Positions 49,578 through 63,620 are shown, numbered from the stretch's first letter. The stretch is DNA of 64,000 bases from Quillaja saponaria (GCA_029379385.1 CM055611.1:16438062-16502061), one strand, 5' to 3'. Numbers and translations are program-made. The notes: generated by a model from the sequence alone, not told the origin.

Positions 49578-50608
49578 TGTCACACCCCTCACAGAGGCAC
49601 GACTGGTTGAAATATTAGATAATCAAATCACTGTAACCCTGACTTCAAAACCAAGTAACAAAAATGGCTTTTAACCCAACTAAAGAATAAAAGTAATTTT
49701 TATAAAACAGAGTTCATTGTAAAAGTTTATTTTCTGAAACCATTAACAATTTATTGAAAATTTTGGTAGAAGTTCCTTGTAATATGGAACATGCTTTAAA
49801 TATATAAACACATATATTCATGGTTTCACATAACAATAACATAAAGACAACAATGAGCTCCGCTCCATCCATATCATAAACAATACAAATACTAAACTCT
49901 TACATTATACAAAATTAGACACCTTGCAGTTTTAGTCTGATTGCAAACGTTCTTCCTTGCCTTCAAGTCTGAGATCCTGGAAAATACATTGCCATACTCT
50001 GTCAGCAGGTCACTAGCTTGGCGATGTCATATGTAAAACTCCTGTTACTAAAAAAAAAATCAAAAAGAGTAGGTTGAATCATACGGACTCCATGAGTGAA
50101 AAATCGTACCCAATGGGCACTTGCATAACTCTACACAAGTATATAAAATATCTAATAATCTCATGAAACATTTGTTCATATCTTAATTCACATTACACGT
50201 ATACATTATAACCGTCATAAATTCATAATTTACATGAAACATAGGATCACAAATTAGTTAGAGCAATAATATCAAACCAAGCAACCAAAGGGCCAACAAT
50301 TGACCCAGCCCCGCACAACATTATCACCTCATACCAAGCATTTACACCCCCGCTCAACAAATTGATCTCCATACACAATCCATCCCATCGAGGTTGAACA
50401 CTCAATTTAAAAAAACATTTATCGGAATCAAAATTTCTCATCCTAGGTGCACTTGGATTTTTAATTTCGGAGATAAAAATCATTTTTCATGTTTCAATAT
50501 CAGGTCATATAATCTCCAATTGTATTTTTATTTTTTTATTTTTCTAACAAAATTTACATATTACATTTAAACTCGATTTTACGATATCAAGTTATAAGGG
50601 TTATGACA
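49578..50608 (-). mobile_element. Gypsy LTR F: 3' LTR of a minus-strand element, internally deleted
   Basis: Starts TGTCACACCCCTCAC at 49,578 and ends ...TTATGACA at 50,608, the reverse complement of TGTCATAACCC. A polypurine tract follows (minus strand TTTTAAGGGGAAGAG). It is only 1031 bases because its middle is missing: near 50,485-50,495 sequence that normally lies in the LTR centre joins sequence near the 5' end, with TTTCAT shared at the joint. Its first ~400 bases are about 92% like those of LTR G, closer than to any other copy, so F and G are paired. Confidence 0.82.
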
Positions 50609-53600
50609 ATCTCTTCCCCTTAAAAGAAATTCATCCCGAATTTCAACACTATGATATAGATAAATTGTTAAATTGAAATTCCAGTTTTCCATGTGGTTTC
50701 TTGTTTCTTAGTTTCATCAAACAATTAATCGAAGTTTATGAACTTGTCTACTTATACTGGCCATTGAATACTTTTCATACATTAAATTCTTGTCTACTTT
50801 TGCTTCCTAAATTAGTAACACATGAAACTTTTCAATGTACTTAAATTTCCAGAAGTTTTAATCTGATTCCCTTGAAAATGAAGTTAACATCTTAGAAACA
50901 TTAAACTTATAAATTTTTTTTTATTATTATTATTTATTTTTTTTTGTACATAAAAATTCAAATTTGTAAACAAAGTGTATAAGTATCTATTAATATATGC
51001 ATAAATTAAAGGTTAACTTAGTTGATTAGAATACTTAAAATATCCAAGACTTATCTTACATATTTTACAAGGGAGTCATTTACGTACTATTACTATACTT
51101 GACATGAAATTTTCATGATACAGAACCTTTGCTACTACTATTACTGGTATGCAATACTATGTTATTTATAGCATTACAGTATTTTCCTTAATTATTATAG
51201 GTTGATTATTTATTAGTACAAATTTAACTTGCAATATGTTTGGAAATCCTTATTTAAACAAGTAATTCACAAGAAACTGACAATGGATTCTATTAACAAT
51301 TAGTCGTTTTTATCCTTTGGGAATAATTAAATGAATTTAGTAAATCTTTGTGGTCTCATTGACTATAAATAAAACCTATGCTAGTTCACATAATAATTGA
51401 CTGTTCACGGACTAACAATACATACCATATTTTATTTTTATTGATATTAGCAATGTAGTTTATTAAAAAATAAACCCAAAGGAATGCAATGTTAAATTAC
51501 AGGATACGCATCGCTACTAGGTTTGTTACTTGCTGTTTTATTTAATTTTTTTTTCTAATTGTTCATTTAATTAAGAAAAAAAAGAGAATACGAAATATGT
51601 CATCAAAATTTTAGGAAGGACATCATTTCATTTATTACTAAAATTGTTTGAAACCAAAAATAAAGTCTAGGTCAACTTTACATTACTTGTATATATATAC
51701 ATTTTATATTCAAATAGGTATAATGTTCATTTATTTTATCTATATTTGTTCTTATTTATTTTAATTAAGATTTACATTATATTATTCTAATTTCATAGTT
51801 TATATTAAATTTTTAAAAAATAGTTAAGTCTGCGTTCGGTATCCGTTATGATTGTATATGTAAAATCATATATGTATATATATATTACTCTAATTCACAA
51901 TATTTGATTAATTCTATGTCTGTTATACTCATGTTACTTATCACCATCTCTCAACATATATATCATTGCTCATTAATTTTATTAATTAAAAATTTCACAC
52001 TACCTCAAACTTTTAGTCAACTTTTCTAATGTTGCCATACCAAATTGTAACAGTCTGTTAACAAATGACCGATGTTACTAGAAAAATTCTCTTTGAATAA
52101 TAAATAATGTAACTGGTGTTAGCAAAGTTGGTTAAATTGGTATAAATTGTATTAAAAAAAACATAAGAACATAATGGAAAGCCTCAAATTGGTGAAAGAG
52201 TTCTACGAATCTCAGGCTTAACTTTTCATTGGATTTCAAAACATACTAATTAAATCTAGCAAATTTCAAACTTTAAACACACTTTATCAAAAATGTATAC
52301 TTGAAAAAAAAAAAATTAACTCAAAGTTTATCTGTTTATTTATTTATTTTATTATTATTATTTGAGTTAATGAAGAACCAAGCGGAAATACCAACTTAAT
52401 TATATATGAATTATTTCAGAGTAAATCCAAGACTAAAGACAGAAAATAAAGCCAAACTCATACCTACAAGTGCACATCATCTTAAAGAAGTTATGGAGCC
52501 CCGTAAATGAAAAAGAATAATTATTGGTTAAACATGAAATATTAGGAATGAAAAAAAAAAATGTCTAATTTGTCTTCTTGAGCAATATCATCAGTTGAAG
52601 AATACAAAAGAGGAACCCTAATTTGTTGAAAAAAAAAAAAACTTGGTTGATAAGACAAGACATGAATTAGAACCACACTTTTAGAGAGCTATACTAGTAG
52701 ACCTGAAGATTCACAAGGAAAACTTCATTAAACTCAATCCACCGCCACACCAACACCTACGTCCACTTATCCACCACATTATGTAACTAACAACTAACTA
52801 AATCCTTTGTCTAAACAAAAATAAATCCAAGAGTCCCACATAACTAATCAACTCCTTGTCTCAAGCAAGGTTTACATTCGAGAAGCAAGACGGTTGCATT
52901 TCCCCAAAACCATATAATAACAATTATTCAAGTGTTTCACCCTATCAATTTAGTAAGGAGTGCATATAAATTGTGGTTAAGAGTTATCACGCATAGACTT
53001 AAGAGGATTTAGACTTTTTTCCTTTAGTCAATGAGTGTGTTAACTCTAGGCCTCGATATTCAGTATCGAGATTAGTTTGCAAACTTAACGTTAGAAAAAA
53101 GAAACCTTTCATATCTCTTAGAAAGAATATTTTTATATCGATTAGAAGGAAGTGAATAGACTACACCTGTACGTGCATTTCCATGGTTCGTTTCTATAAG
53201 ATAAAACTTAGGTTTAAGGTGGGTTCTTTGAAAGTTCATACAATTTATGTCAAATAAGTCCCTTATCTCCTTTGCTCTCTATTATTATTATAAAAGTCTT
53301 AAGTATATTAACCTCATAAGCGACTGGTTTGTTTGTTAAACTAAGATAAGGGGGTTTGCCTCTTGCAGAGGCTACTGTTACTAAATTAATATTCAGTTAA
53401 GTCACCTATATTCTTCTACGATTTGAATTTCATGTCAAAGACACCTAAGAACTAGTTAATTCCTGATCAAAGCCGATATTTCATTATCTCACATGACTCA
53501 TAACACAACAACCACACGTTATCGTGTCTAAGCAAACACAAATGAATTTAAGGCCTACCTATCATATAAGGTCAAGAATGGTACATTAGAAGATCACAAC

Positions 53601-53728
53601 TTGAAGTTTCAGGATGAATTAGAACATATCACTAAGCCTACATACGCCTCGGGTAACATATGTAAACAAAGCAACAATGTCTAGTATTTGCAGTCACAGA
53701 CTTCTAAACCCAAGCTTTAATACTAACT
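50609..53728 (-). mobile_element. Internal region of the F-G gypsy element, no coding capacity
   Basis: About 3.1 kb between the polypurine tract beside LTR F and LTR G. Just left of LTR G, AGCTTTAATACTA resembles the reverse complement of the initiator tRNA-Met primer site with three C/T-type changes. No gag or pol domain can be read on either strand, and no frame of useful length exists. The element is either a long-decayed copy or a non-autonomous (LARD-like) derivative. Confidence 0.65.
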
Positions 53729-56700
53729 TGTCACACCCTTCACAGAGGCATGACTAGCTAGATGATTGGATAATCAAACCACCGTAACCCTGACTTCAAA
53801 ACCAAGTAACAAAAATGGCTTTTGACTCAACTAAAGAATAAAAGTAATTTTTATAAAACAGAGTTCATTGTAAAAGTTTATTTTCTGAAACCATTAACAA
53901 TTTATTGAAAATTTTGGTAGAAGTTCCCTGTAATATGGGACATGCCTTAAAAATATAAACACATATATTCATGGTTTCAACAATAATAATATAAAGACAA
54001 CAAGAAGCTCCCCTCCATCCATATCATAAACAATACAAATACTAGACTCTTACATTATACAAAATTAGACACCTCGCAGTTCTAGTGTGACTGCAAACGT
54101 TCATCCTTGACTTCAAGTCTGAGATCCTGGAACATACCTTGTCATACTCTATTGGCAGGTCACTGGCTTAGCGATGTCATAAATAAAACTCATGTTACTA
54201 AAAAAAAATCCACAAGAGTGGGGTGAGTCCTTCGGATTCCGTGAGTGAAAAATCGTACCCAATGGGCACTAGCATCACTCAACACAAGTATATAAAATAT
54301 CTAAAAATCTCATGAAACATTGTTCATATCTTAATTGACATTACACGTATACATTATAACTATCATAAATTCACAATTTACATGAAACATAGGATCACAA
54401 ATTAGTCAGAGCAATAATATCAAACCAAGCAACTAAAGGGCCAACAAGTGACCCAGCCTCGCACAACATTATCATCCCATACTGGGCATTTATATACCCA
54501 AACAACAAATTGATCTCCGTACACAATCCATCCTACCGGAGTTGAGCACTCAATTTAAAAAAAAAAAAATTGATCGAAATCAAAATTTCTTTTGATATTA
54601 AATCAAGGTATCCTAGGTGCACTTGGATTTTTAATTTCGGAGATAAAAATCACTTTTCATAAAAATCCTACTTTGTTGGCCTTTATCAACCACAACCAAT
54701 ATTAAACAAAGCAACTAATAGCAAACAAACATAATTTAAATAAATTACTGAAATACTCTACTTGTTTATTTTTCATATATCACGTATATTCAAATAAACA
54801 TATAATTACACATACTAATCTAGCCCCTAAAGGCAACAATTAACAACTCATCGGTTTATAAATTTTGTTCGTCACTTCCCCTTGTACCCATGTATGTCAT
54901 CAGGCCCACAAAAGGGTCCGGAACTGAAATTCATAATTCCAAAAAATACTTAGGTCATAAACATTATCGTTATAATCTTTTAATTACCAAGCTTATATAT
55001 ACCAACTTATATAGGTTATCTATTAAGCCATTACATGTCAAGTAATATGGATTGTACTTTATGTGGTAAGGTTGTTAACGAAGAGACATTTTAGATGTCA
55101 AACAATGCATAGGGTAGAAAGAAACTATCAGAAAAGATAGAAAAACACTAGTGAGTTAAAGATGTTAAAACTGTCCAAACTTGGGATTAGGACTAGTATT
55201 CACTTTAACAGTCATATCTTCCTCTAGGAAATTCCAAATCTTGTTTCGTAAAATTTATTAAATACTAGACAAATGTAGCTTTATTATGGTATATCATTTG
55301 AAATTTTAGGATTTGTACATCAATACAGTTTATTCTTTGAAGTTGCATCAAATTCTACAAAACGCAAGATTTTGACAACTTTCACCTTACCTTAGTTAAT
55401 TGAACATAACTTCCTCTAAGAAAAACAAAATCTGATTCCATTTATTGGGTTTATTAATAGACATGTATATTTATCATATTATTTAGAAACTTTTCCTAAA
55501 ATCAATATTGAACCCATTCAATTTCTTACATGAATAAAAAACAGGGCACTACAAATCATGTCTGTCCTAGCCAGAGTCTAACAGTTATAACTCACAACAT
55601 ATTTGGAATCAAGCTATGAAATTTTGCAGACAACATCTCAAGAATATAAGTTACGTTTATATTTTGAACTCTTAATTTAATTCTACCTCGAAGACATTGA
55701 AATACCGAATTTATGTTACCCACGAAATATGTCTCCTGTAACCTTTCAAAACCACTTAACTCACATTTTCCAATACTTTATTCCCAACTAACCCTCCTTT
55801 GATCAAATTCATTTCTTAATTTCATTAATTCCTTAACCTATAACATTAACCAACAATCTTTGTTCTTGTTTAAGAATCTTTATTCAAATCCCTATAACAA
55901 CTAACCCCCAAGACCTAAATCTATCTAGTTTTACACAACTAATTATAACTAGCTTTCTTATAGGCATTTTATCAAGCATCTTAAGCGCACAATTGTTTTT
56001 ATTTCATGTGTACATGTATTATATCTACCCATATCCTAACATAGTTAATACGATTCCATTAATCCCATGTTATGTATATTTCAACTAATCCTTGATTTCA
56101 TTTTAATATTACATAAACATCTACCTATTATTGTTTAGAAATTAGTAATTTTCCATTTCCTCACTGCCATCCATGGCCACACCTTTTCTCCTACTATTCA
56201 CTTGCTTGGTTTACTAGTTTCCTTAACACAAGAATTAATTATAGCCCTAAACACCTACACAACACTCAATAACAATTTGCTTCATATCTTCATCATTCAA
56301 AGGCATCACACAGCTGAATGACCCACACCTTACAGCTAGTTTCATTCGGCCAAGCCACAACTTGCGCCTATAGGAATGATCTACCATGGTCGAAATGCCA
56401 TCCCCTCCCCATATCAATTTCAGTTGGCAACTCAAAGAAAACAGTATCAACACAACCTGCTATCTTTCACCATCACCCCCACACACCATAGTTGTCATAC
56501 CCCTCATCAAGGCATGACTGGCCGGAGGATTGGATAACCAAACCTCCGTAACCCTGACTTTAAAACTAAATAACAAACAAGACCCTTACATCATACCAAA
56601 ATTAGACACATTACAGTTCTAGTGTGACTACAAACTTTCATCCTTGATTGCAAGTCTGAGATTCTGGAAATATTTTGCCACACTCGATAGACAAGTCACA

Positions 56701-59700
56701 AGCTTAGCGATGTCATGTACCGAACTCCTGTTATTAAAAAAAATTCACAAGAGATGGGTGAGTCCTATAGACTCCATGACTAGAAAATTGTCCCTAAAGG
56801 GTACTAGCATCACACAAGTATATAACATATATAGTAACATCACGTAACAGTGTTCATGTTGTAACTCACCTTACACGTATACATTGTAATCATGAAAAGT
56901 CACAATTTACGTGATACATAGAATCACAAATTAACCAGAGCAATAATATCAAGCAAAGCAACTAAAGGGCCAACGAGTAACCCAGCCCCGCACAACAGTA
57001 TCACTCCCTACAGAGCATTTACGCGCCCGCATAACAAATTAATCTCCGTACATAATTCATCCCACCGAGGCTGAGCACTCAATTTTAGGAAAAAAAATAT
57101 ATTTATCAGAATTTGAATTTCTCATGAATCAAAATATCCTAGGTACACATGAATTTTCAATTTCTAAGATGAAAATCACTTTTCATAAAAATCTCACTTT
57201 GTTAACCCTTATCAATCACAACCAATGTCAAACAAAGCAATCAATATCAAACAAGCATAATTTAAATAAATTACTGAAATATTCTACTTGCTTATTTTTC
57301 CTATATCACGTATATTCAAATAAACATATAATTACAAATACTAATCTAGCCCCTGAAGGCAGCAATTAACCACTTACCCGTAACCGATTCCACTCGTCAC
57401 TCACACGTGCGTCCACACGTCTCATTAGGTCCACATTAGAATCAGGAGCTGAAATTCATAATTCCAATTAATACTTAGTTCATGAATGTGATTGTTATAA
57501 TCTTTTAATTACTAAGCTTCTATCTCAACTTGTATAGGTTTCTTTATGAAAGTTTTTCATTAAGTTGTTACATGTCAATTAATATGATTAGACTTTATGT
57601 CATAGGGTTAATAATGAAGAGACATTTTAAATGTTTTAACAATGCATAGAGTAGAAGAAACCATTGAAAAAGATAAAAAAAACACTTAGTGAGTTAGAGA
57701 TGTTGAGATTGTCCAAACTTGGGGTTTGGACCAATGTCCACTTTAATGGTCATATCTTTCTCCAGGAAACTCTGAATCCATTTTCGTAAAATTTAAAAAA
57801 TACTAGACACATTTAGGTTTACAATGGTATATATTTTGTAATTTTTAGATTTTTATATCAATAGAGTTTATTGTTTGAAGTTGCATCAAATTCTGCAACA
57901 CGTAGGATTTTGACAGCTCTGACCTTACATTAGTTAATTGAACATAACTTTCTCTAGGAAAAACGAAATCTAATTCCCTTGGTTGGGTTTATTAATAGAT
58001 AAGTATATATATCTTTATTATTTAGAAACTTTTCCTAAAATCTGTATTGAACCCACTCAATTTCTTACATGAACCAAAAACAATGCACTAATAATCCTGT
58101 GTGAACTAGCTGGAGTCTAACAACTCTAACTCACAACATACTTGGAACCAAGCTACGAGATTTTGTAGATAACATCTCAAGATCATAAGATACATTTTAT
58201 ATTTTGAACTCTTAATTTAATTCTTCCTGGAAGATACTCGAAATACTGAATTTCTGTTACTCATGAAATTTGGCCCCTGCACCCCTTCAAAACCACTTAA
58301 TTCTCATTGTTTCACCTTAATCCATAAATTTTTTTTTTCTATATCTTCTGGAATAGGCTTCAATAATGTCCATTGGTTTTCTCTTGTAGTTAATTCTTAG
58401 GATTATTATGTGGCCTTAGTTTATTAGGTTGAGTCTTAGTCCTAAAGAATTTTCAGGTAATCTAATCCAACTAGAAGTACTAGATCTTTTCCCTTTACCT
58501 ATGCATATATGTGTATTTCTACTTTCTTATTTAGAAGAAGTGAGCACTGAGATTGAATCCATGTAACTCTTTCTCATTAAAAGCTTGTTAACCAAGTTTC
58601 TTTATGCCTCAAGCTCTCTGACAAAGAATTACATGTTACCTTTACTAGTTTCAATATGATGGAATGTATTAACAGACATGGTTAAAATAATGGAGTTCCA
58701 TCCACCTTTTACCAAGGGAATCAAAAATCAAAAAATCTAGTTCAATATTTATGTAGGTAACTGTGCCATATAACATGCTCTGTTATCTTCAATATGTTTT
58801 ATCAAATGCCCTTTAATCATTGACCCATTTTTATTTCTACCTTTATTAAGCTTATAAACATCAAGCAAGACCCAATATCAAATTTAATGACTAATTTATA
58901 TTTATGTTGAGTTTATTCATAGAGGAGAAAACAAAGCCAGAGCTTTTAGCAAAAATTTCCTACTAGGTGAAAAAGAGTTGCTCAAGATTCTGGCAAGTCA
59001 GAGCAGTAAGTAAGCCAGCTTGTGGCCCAACTCTCCAAATGTGTGTCTGAATTAAGAATTTAATGAGTTTCATGGAAGGTGGGTCACTTCCAACAGCCAT
59101 ACGTTCAACAAAGAAACCCAAACCTCAAAGTCAAAAATAGGGGATGCAGCAAGGAGAAGTAACTCACGGCCAGCTTGGTTGCTAAGACTAATATTGGCTG
59201 CCAAAAAGGACAAGGAACCAGCAGTATAAAAGATGGTCCTGGCTGGAACAAGGAACATCAAACACAGCCAAAGAATTGGCCAAAACAGGGATGAACAATG
59301 AGGAAATATGCAACCAAACTGGTACTCTTACAGAATAAGAAAAAAAAAACTCCAAGCTGCCATAGCTAGAAGGAAAAGTTAAACAGCCCGCACCTTCAAC
59401 CCACTCCAAGAAGGATGGTAACTCACAACTACAAGGAAGAGGGACCCAGCCAAGAACAAGAAAAAGATGGAATGAAGTAGAAGAATAGGGAAATATGCAG
59501 GGGAAAGAAAAGAGAGCAAAGTCGGTGTAACAATGAAACAAATCAAGCCAAAATAGATAAAAATGGAAGAAATAAAATAAAAGAAAATCAAGTCAAACAG
59601 TCCAAGTTTTAGAATGTGGGGTGGAAATTGCTTCCATCATATATCCACACACATATATATATATATATATATTTACTGTTTGGCTTATAAACATGTGATG

Positions 59701-60744
59701 CAAATTTATTTGTAGTTTGATAAATAAATATATATATATATATATATACATGTTTTAATTGTATAATTTACTTATTAAATTTGTTTGGGATGGAGATTAA
59801 ATATTGATATATTTATACCTATAAATTAATTATTCACTCACTTAAATTTTCTTGGTCACAATGTTACTTACATTACAATAACAAATATATAATATTTTTA
59901 AAGCGTACACTAAAGTTACACTAAGATAAAGAATTATAACATATTTAACTGAACTACTTTTAATTAACTTGTTTATTATATTACGTAACTTTACACGTGG
60001 TGTGAAAACTTGATTTTGTTTTTATTTTTTTTTCCAGGGTTATAACAATATTCTAAATCCAATTCCCCCACAACACACCTAAATCATCTAAAATTCAAGA
60101 TAACTAGAGACTTGTGCTGCTGAGTATTAAAATCCCCCAAACTAAGTTGTAATTCATCTACTGGTAGCCAACAAATTCATTCCCAAAATCAACTATAAAA
60201 CCTATTCAACTAGCAAATAGAGTAAAGGAATTAAGCTGCTAGCATAGGAATGACAAGAGAACCATCTAACTAACTTCACAAGTTCAATTGGCCATGCACA
60301 AGTTAGAGCTTCACGTAATCGACAACAGGGGAAGACATCAATTTTTTTTTTTTCTTTTGGAAGCTTAAGTCGGCTAGAGGAAGAAGGAGAAGAAGAGAGA
60401 TATTTTCTCCTTTTTAACATGTGATGGAAAACAAAATATCTACTTTATATATATATAAAGTCTTTGTCTCTCACTTCCCTTTATTATATATATATATATA
60501 TATCAATTTGAAGTTCCCTTAAAGAACCTTTCGTATACCATAAGATTTAAGTTCTAATCAACCTATAACGATATGATTATTAATTTTATAAATATACACA
60601 TTAATTAGGTTATACCTAAATTAAATTCACATATAGCTTTCCTACTTAGTATAAATAAATCAACCAATGATAATTTATATATATATAACAATTACGTACA
60701 AAAATTATAACGCACATATTGAAAATTATAATTAGGTTATAACA
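53729..60744 (-). mobile_element. Gypsy LTR G: 5' LTR of the F-G element, interrupted by LTR I
   Basis: Left part 53,729-56,492 starts TGTCACACCCTTCAC; right part 60,048-60,744 ends GGTTATAACA. Joined across LTR I the two give about 3.46 kb, a normal family length. The continuity is confirmed by LTR E, where the sequence on both sides of the interruption (CACACACCATA and ATTCTARATCCAATTCCCCC) is contiguous at 47,467-47,496. Target duplications outside F and G do not match (TCTTA left, ATATC right), so one end may be rearranged. Confidence 0.8.
56493..60047 (-). mobile_element. Solo gypsy LTR I (3.55 kb), nested in LTR G
   Basis: Starts TGTCATACCCCTCATC and ends GGGTTATAACA. Flanks ATAGT (56,488-56,492) and ATATT (60,048-60,052) form a target duplication with one mismatch; the uninterrupted site in LTR E reads ATATT. 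Relative to G, it lacks about 0.4 kb near its 3' end. Minus-strand frames at 59.07-59.59 kb are U3 sequence. Confidence 0.85.
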
Positions 60745-61184
60745 ATATCTTTTGCAATGTTCCTTCTTTTTCCTTTATTACGTAAAATATATAACGGTCC
60801 ATTTGGAGTGTAACTATTAAAGAAAGAAAAAGGAAACAAAATAAAATAAAAGGTGGTAAAAATCAGAGTTATATAATAGTGGTCTATAGTTTTATCCTTA
60901 GTTTATTTATACATAAAAATATTATAGTTTATTTTATATATATAATATATATGCATACATATATTTTATGCACACCCATAGGTATATTATTTATCTACAT
61001 CATATACTTGCATTTAAATTTAAGATCAAAAGTTACACTAAATTATTCAAATTTCATGTTTCAATATCAGGTCATATAATCTCCAATTGTATTATTATTT
61101 ATTTAATTTTTTTATTTTTCTAACGAAATTTACGTATTACATTTAAACTCAATTTTATGATAATCAATTATAAGGGTTATAACA
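60745..61184 (-). mobile_element. Gypsy LTR H fragment (5' end) with a decayed polypurine tract
   Basis: Abuts LTR G. It contains TTTCAATATCAGGTCATATAATCTCCAATTG (61,057-61,087), identical to part of LTR F, and ends with TAAGGGTTATAACA at 61,184. A TCTTAAAAGAA stretch, like a trimmed polypurine tract, follows. It is the remnant of another minus-strand 3' LTR. Confidence 0.65.
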
Positions 61185-62520
61185 TCTTAAAAGAAGAATC
61201 TTTTGATTTTCTATTATACCTTTTAGACTTACTATGTTTCCAATATTGTCACATCCTCTTGATGTTTAGAGTTTGAATGAAATTAAAATTTTAAAACTTA
61301 ATATATTTCTAATTAAATAGTTGGAGTTCTAATATAAATTATTTTCTTTTTTCTTAAAACTTCCTAGATGTTTAGATTTTGAATGAAATTTAAAATTTAA
61401 AACTTAATATATTTCTAATTAAATTGTTTGAGTTTTGTTCAAATATGAATTGTTTTCTTTTTTCCATAACTTCCTAATATTTTTAAAATTGTCGAATTAT
61501 GTTATATATAATTACATGAGCAGAACATATCTTTACATAATACATTGGCAAGCTTTATATACTTTTTTTGTTTTTTGCAACTTCTCCATGTTTATATACT
61601 CTTTTTGTTTTGGTCAATACACTTTTACAGAGTATATATATAATATTAATAGTGCAGAGGAGGAAATGGAAGGAGGTCATGATCATGATCATGAGGCTTG
61701 TTACTGATGCCCATTGACCATCATTGCTAAAATCATATATATGCATTGTATTCTTGTGTAAAATTGGACATGGCATGGGCCAAAATGATTCCGAAAAAGA
61801 AAGCATAGTTAATTCATATATATTGTTGTTATTGATTTTGTTTCTCCTTTTATTTATTATTATTTTATCTTCTCGTTATATACCAATAACTACGAGTCTA
61901 GTTAGGAGTAATTAATTATTATTTTCATTATCTTTGGTATGGCTAATGTCTTTTTTTAGTTAATTTTTTAAGGATTTTGCACTGGTATCTTTATACTTTC
62001 TTATGATTTACATAAACATCTATTGGGTTTTTTTAGTAAGTCATTACACTATATTTATATATTATTTATTTGTTAATATTTTATTTATAGGTGTTTTAGA
62101 GCTTACTGAAGAGCAACTTAAAACAAAATATATTCATATCCGCAAGTTACAAATCTTACAAGAAAAATGGTAAGACAAGTTATCAAAGTGTCACCAAAAA
62201 GTATGGTTCCAAATGTTCCTTATGAGTTTCTAACTTTTCAATATAAAAGTGGTTTAGTGAAAAAAATTATTTTCTTTTTATTATTACATAAATACTTTTT
62301 AGTTTTTATTTTGCTTCAAATAAACTATTTATTTATTTCTTTTATATTTCTTCTCTCTTTTAATATTAATATAATTAGAATTGTAATTGTAATTGTTTTG
62401 GTTCATATAATTAATATGTCGTATTATTTTTATAAATTATATATCATAAATACTTTTCACGCATAACGTGTATTTCACAAAAGCTAATATAATAAAAAAT
62501 AAAAAAGCAAGTCCATCTAT
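61185..62520. other. Intergenic DNA
   Basis: A ~60-base stretch is imperfectly repeated at 61,263-61,325 and 61,374-61,435 (TTTAGAKTTTGAATGAAATT). Also present is a short HDHDHE-encoding GATCATGATCATGA motif (61,680). The 99-codon frame at 62,167-62,466 begins with a mixed-composition stretch but becomes low-complexity; I do not recognise it. Confidence 0.4.
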
Positions 62521-63060
62521 GTTATATAATATTTAATACAATATATAATAAATTCACCTACTCCTAATAAACTACATTCAAATTGGTACGGTTTGGGGAA
62601 TTACAAAATAAACTTATATTATGATCTTATGAAGCTAAAGATAAGTCTATGTTTTTAAATATAATAACAAAAGCTACTCCATATTAAAGCAATCGTCCAA
62701 GTCTGCAAATATTATATAGTAGAAGGACCAAGTCCAATCTTTAAATATTAAAGATAATAATAAAATCTATTATATGTATATATAAAATGAATCGCCTAAG
62801 TCTTTAAATATGGTAATAATAATAATAACTACTACATATAATAATTATTATACAGTAAAAAAACCAAGTCCAAGTCTTTAAATATTAAATATAATAATAA
62901 AAACTATTATATGTATATATAAAATGAACTGTATAAGTCTTTAAATATAATAATAACAATGATAGCTACTACATATAATAACTATTTTACAGTTGAAAAA
63001 CCAAGTCCAAGTCTTTAAATATTAAATATAATAATGAAAATTATATGTAAAATGAACCCA
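62521..63060 (+). repeat. Duplicate of the 48.7-kb segment with tandem repeat array 2
   Basis: 62,540-62,726 matches 48,718-48,895 (shared AATTCACCTACTCCTAATAAAC and AAGCAATCGTCCAAGTCT stretches). Then come about 2.5 units of the same ~136-bp repeat, starting near 62,727, 62,863 and 63,000. The extra sequence AGATTAATGAATTTTTTA lies right of the array here but left of it in the other copy, so the duplication was rearranged. Confidence 0.85.
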
Positions 63061-63174
63061 CATAGAAAAGCTCAACTAGGTCAGGCTGAGTGGTTGCTTT
63101 CCAAAGTGAGGTAAAGAAGCCAGTATTTATTATTGAACCAAAATAGATTAATGAATTTTTTATAATGAGTTTAA

Positions 63175-63216
<42 letters not shown>

Positions 63217-63617
63217 CTTTAACTACTGTTTTAGTCTTTTAATTTTGTCTCAATTTTAAATTTAATTTTTTAAAAGTATTTTTATCATCTAGAATTCAGA
63301 ATTTTATTCAAATAAGTGAGAAAAAAGAAAAGAAAAAGAAAGACGTTTTTATAAAAAATTATAAAATTAAAATACGGCCTTAGGAGAAAAACTCAAGAAA
63401 TTACGGGGATGAAAACAAATAAAACCCATATGTATTGTGAGCAGCACTATATAAAGTAATAAACCCAGTGGAGTCTGGAACCAGCCCCTTCACCTAACAC
63501 TGATGTGTCGTTAACATTATTGCTAGTTGAAGTTTGCATCATTTAATTACATAATCCCATATTCAAACCTCTTGTTTTACAATAAATAATACATGCGTGA
63601 CAATCATGTGACCGACA
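63061..63617. other. Upstream region of the second DUF247 gene
   Basis: Holds a (TA)n run (63,180-63,211) and AT-rich DNA. From about 63,580 (CATGCGTGACAATCATGTGACC) it resembles the distal promoter of the first DUF247 gene at ~15,235. Confidence 0.5.
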
Positions 63618-63620
63618 TCC

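Noticed and set aside
61435..61707. 90-codon frame with HDHDHE near its end
   Set aside because: The histidine/aspartate run comes from a GATCAT microrepeat and the rest is AT-rich noise. No metal-binding domain can be supported.
62167..62466. 99-codon frame
   Set aside because: The second half is low-complexity isoleucine/leucine/phenylalanine, typical of AT-rich DNA, and the first half matches no family I know.
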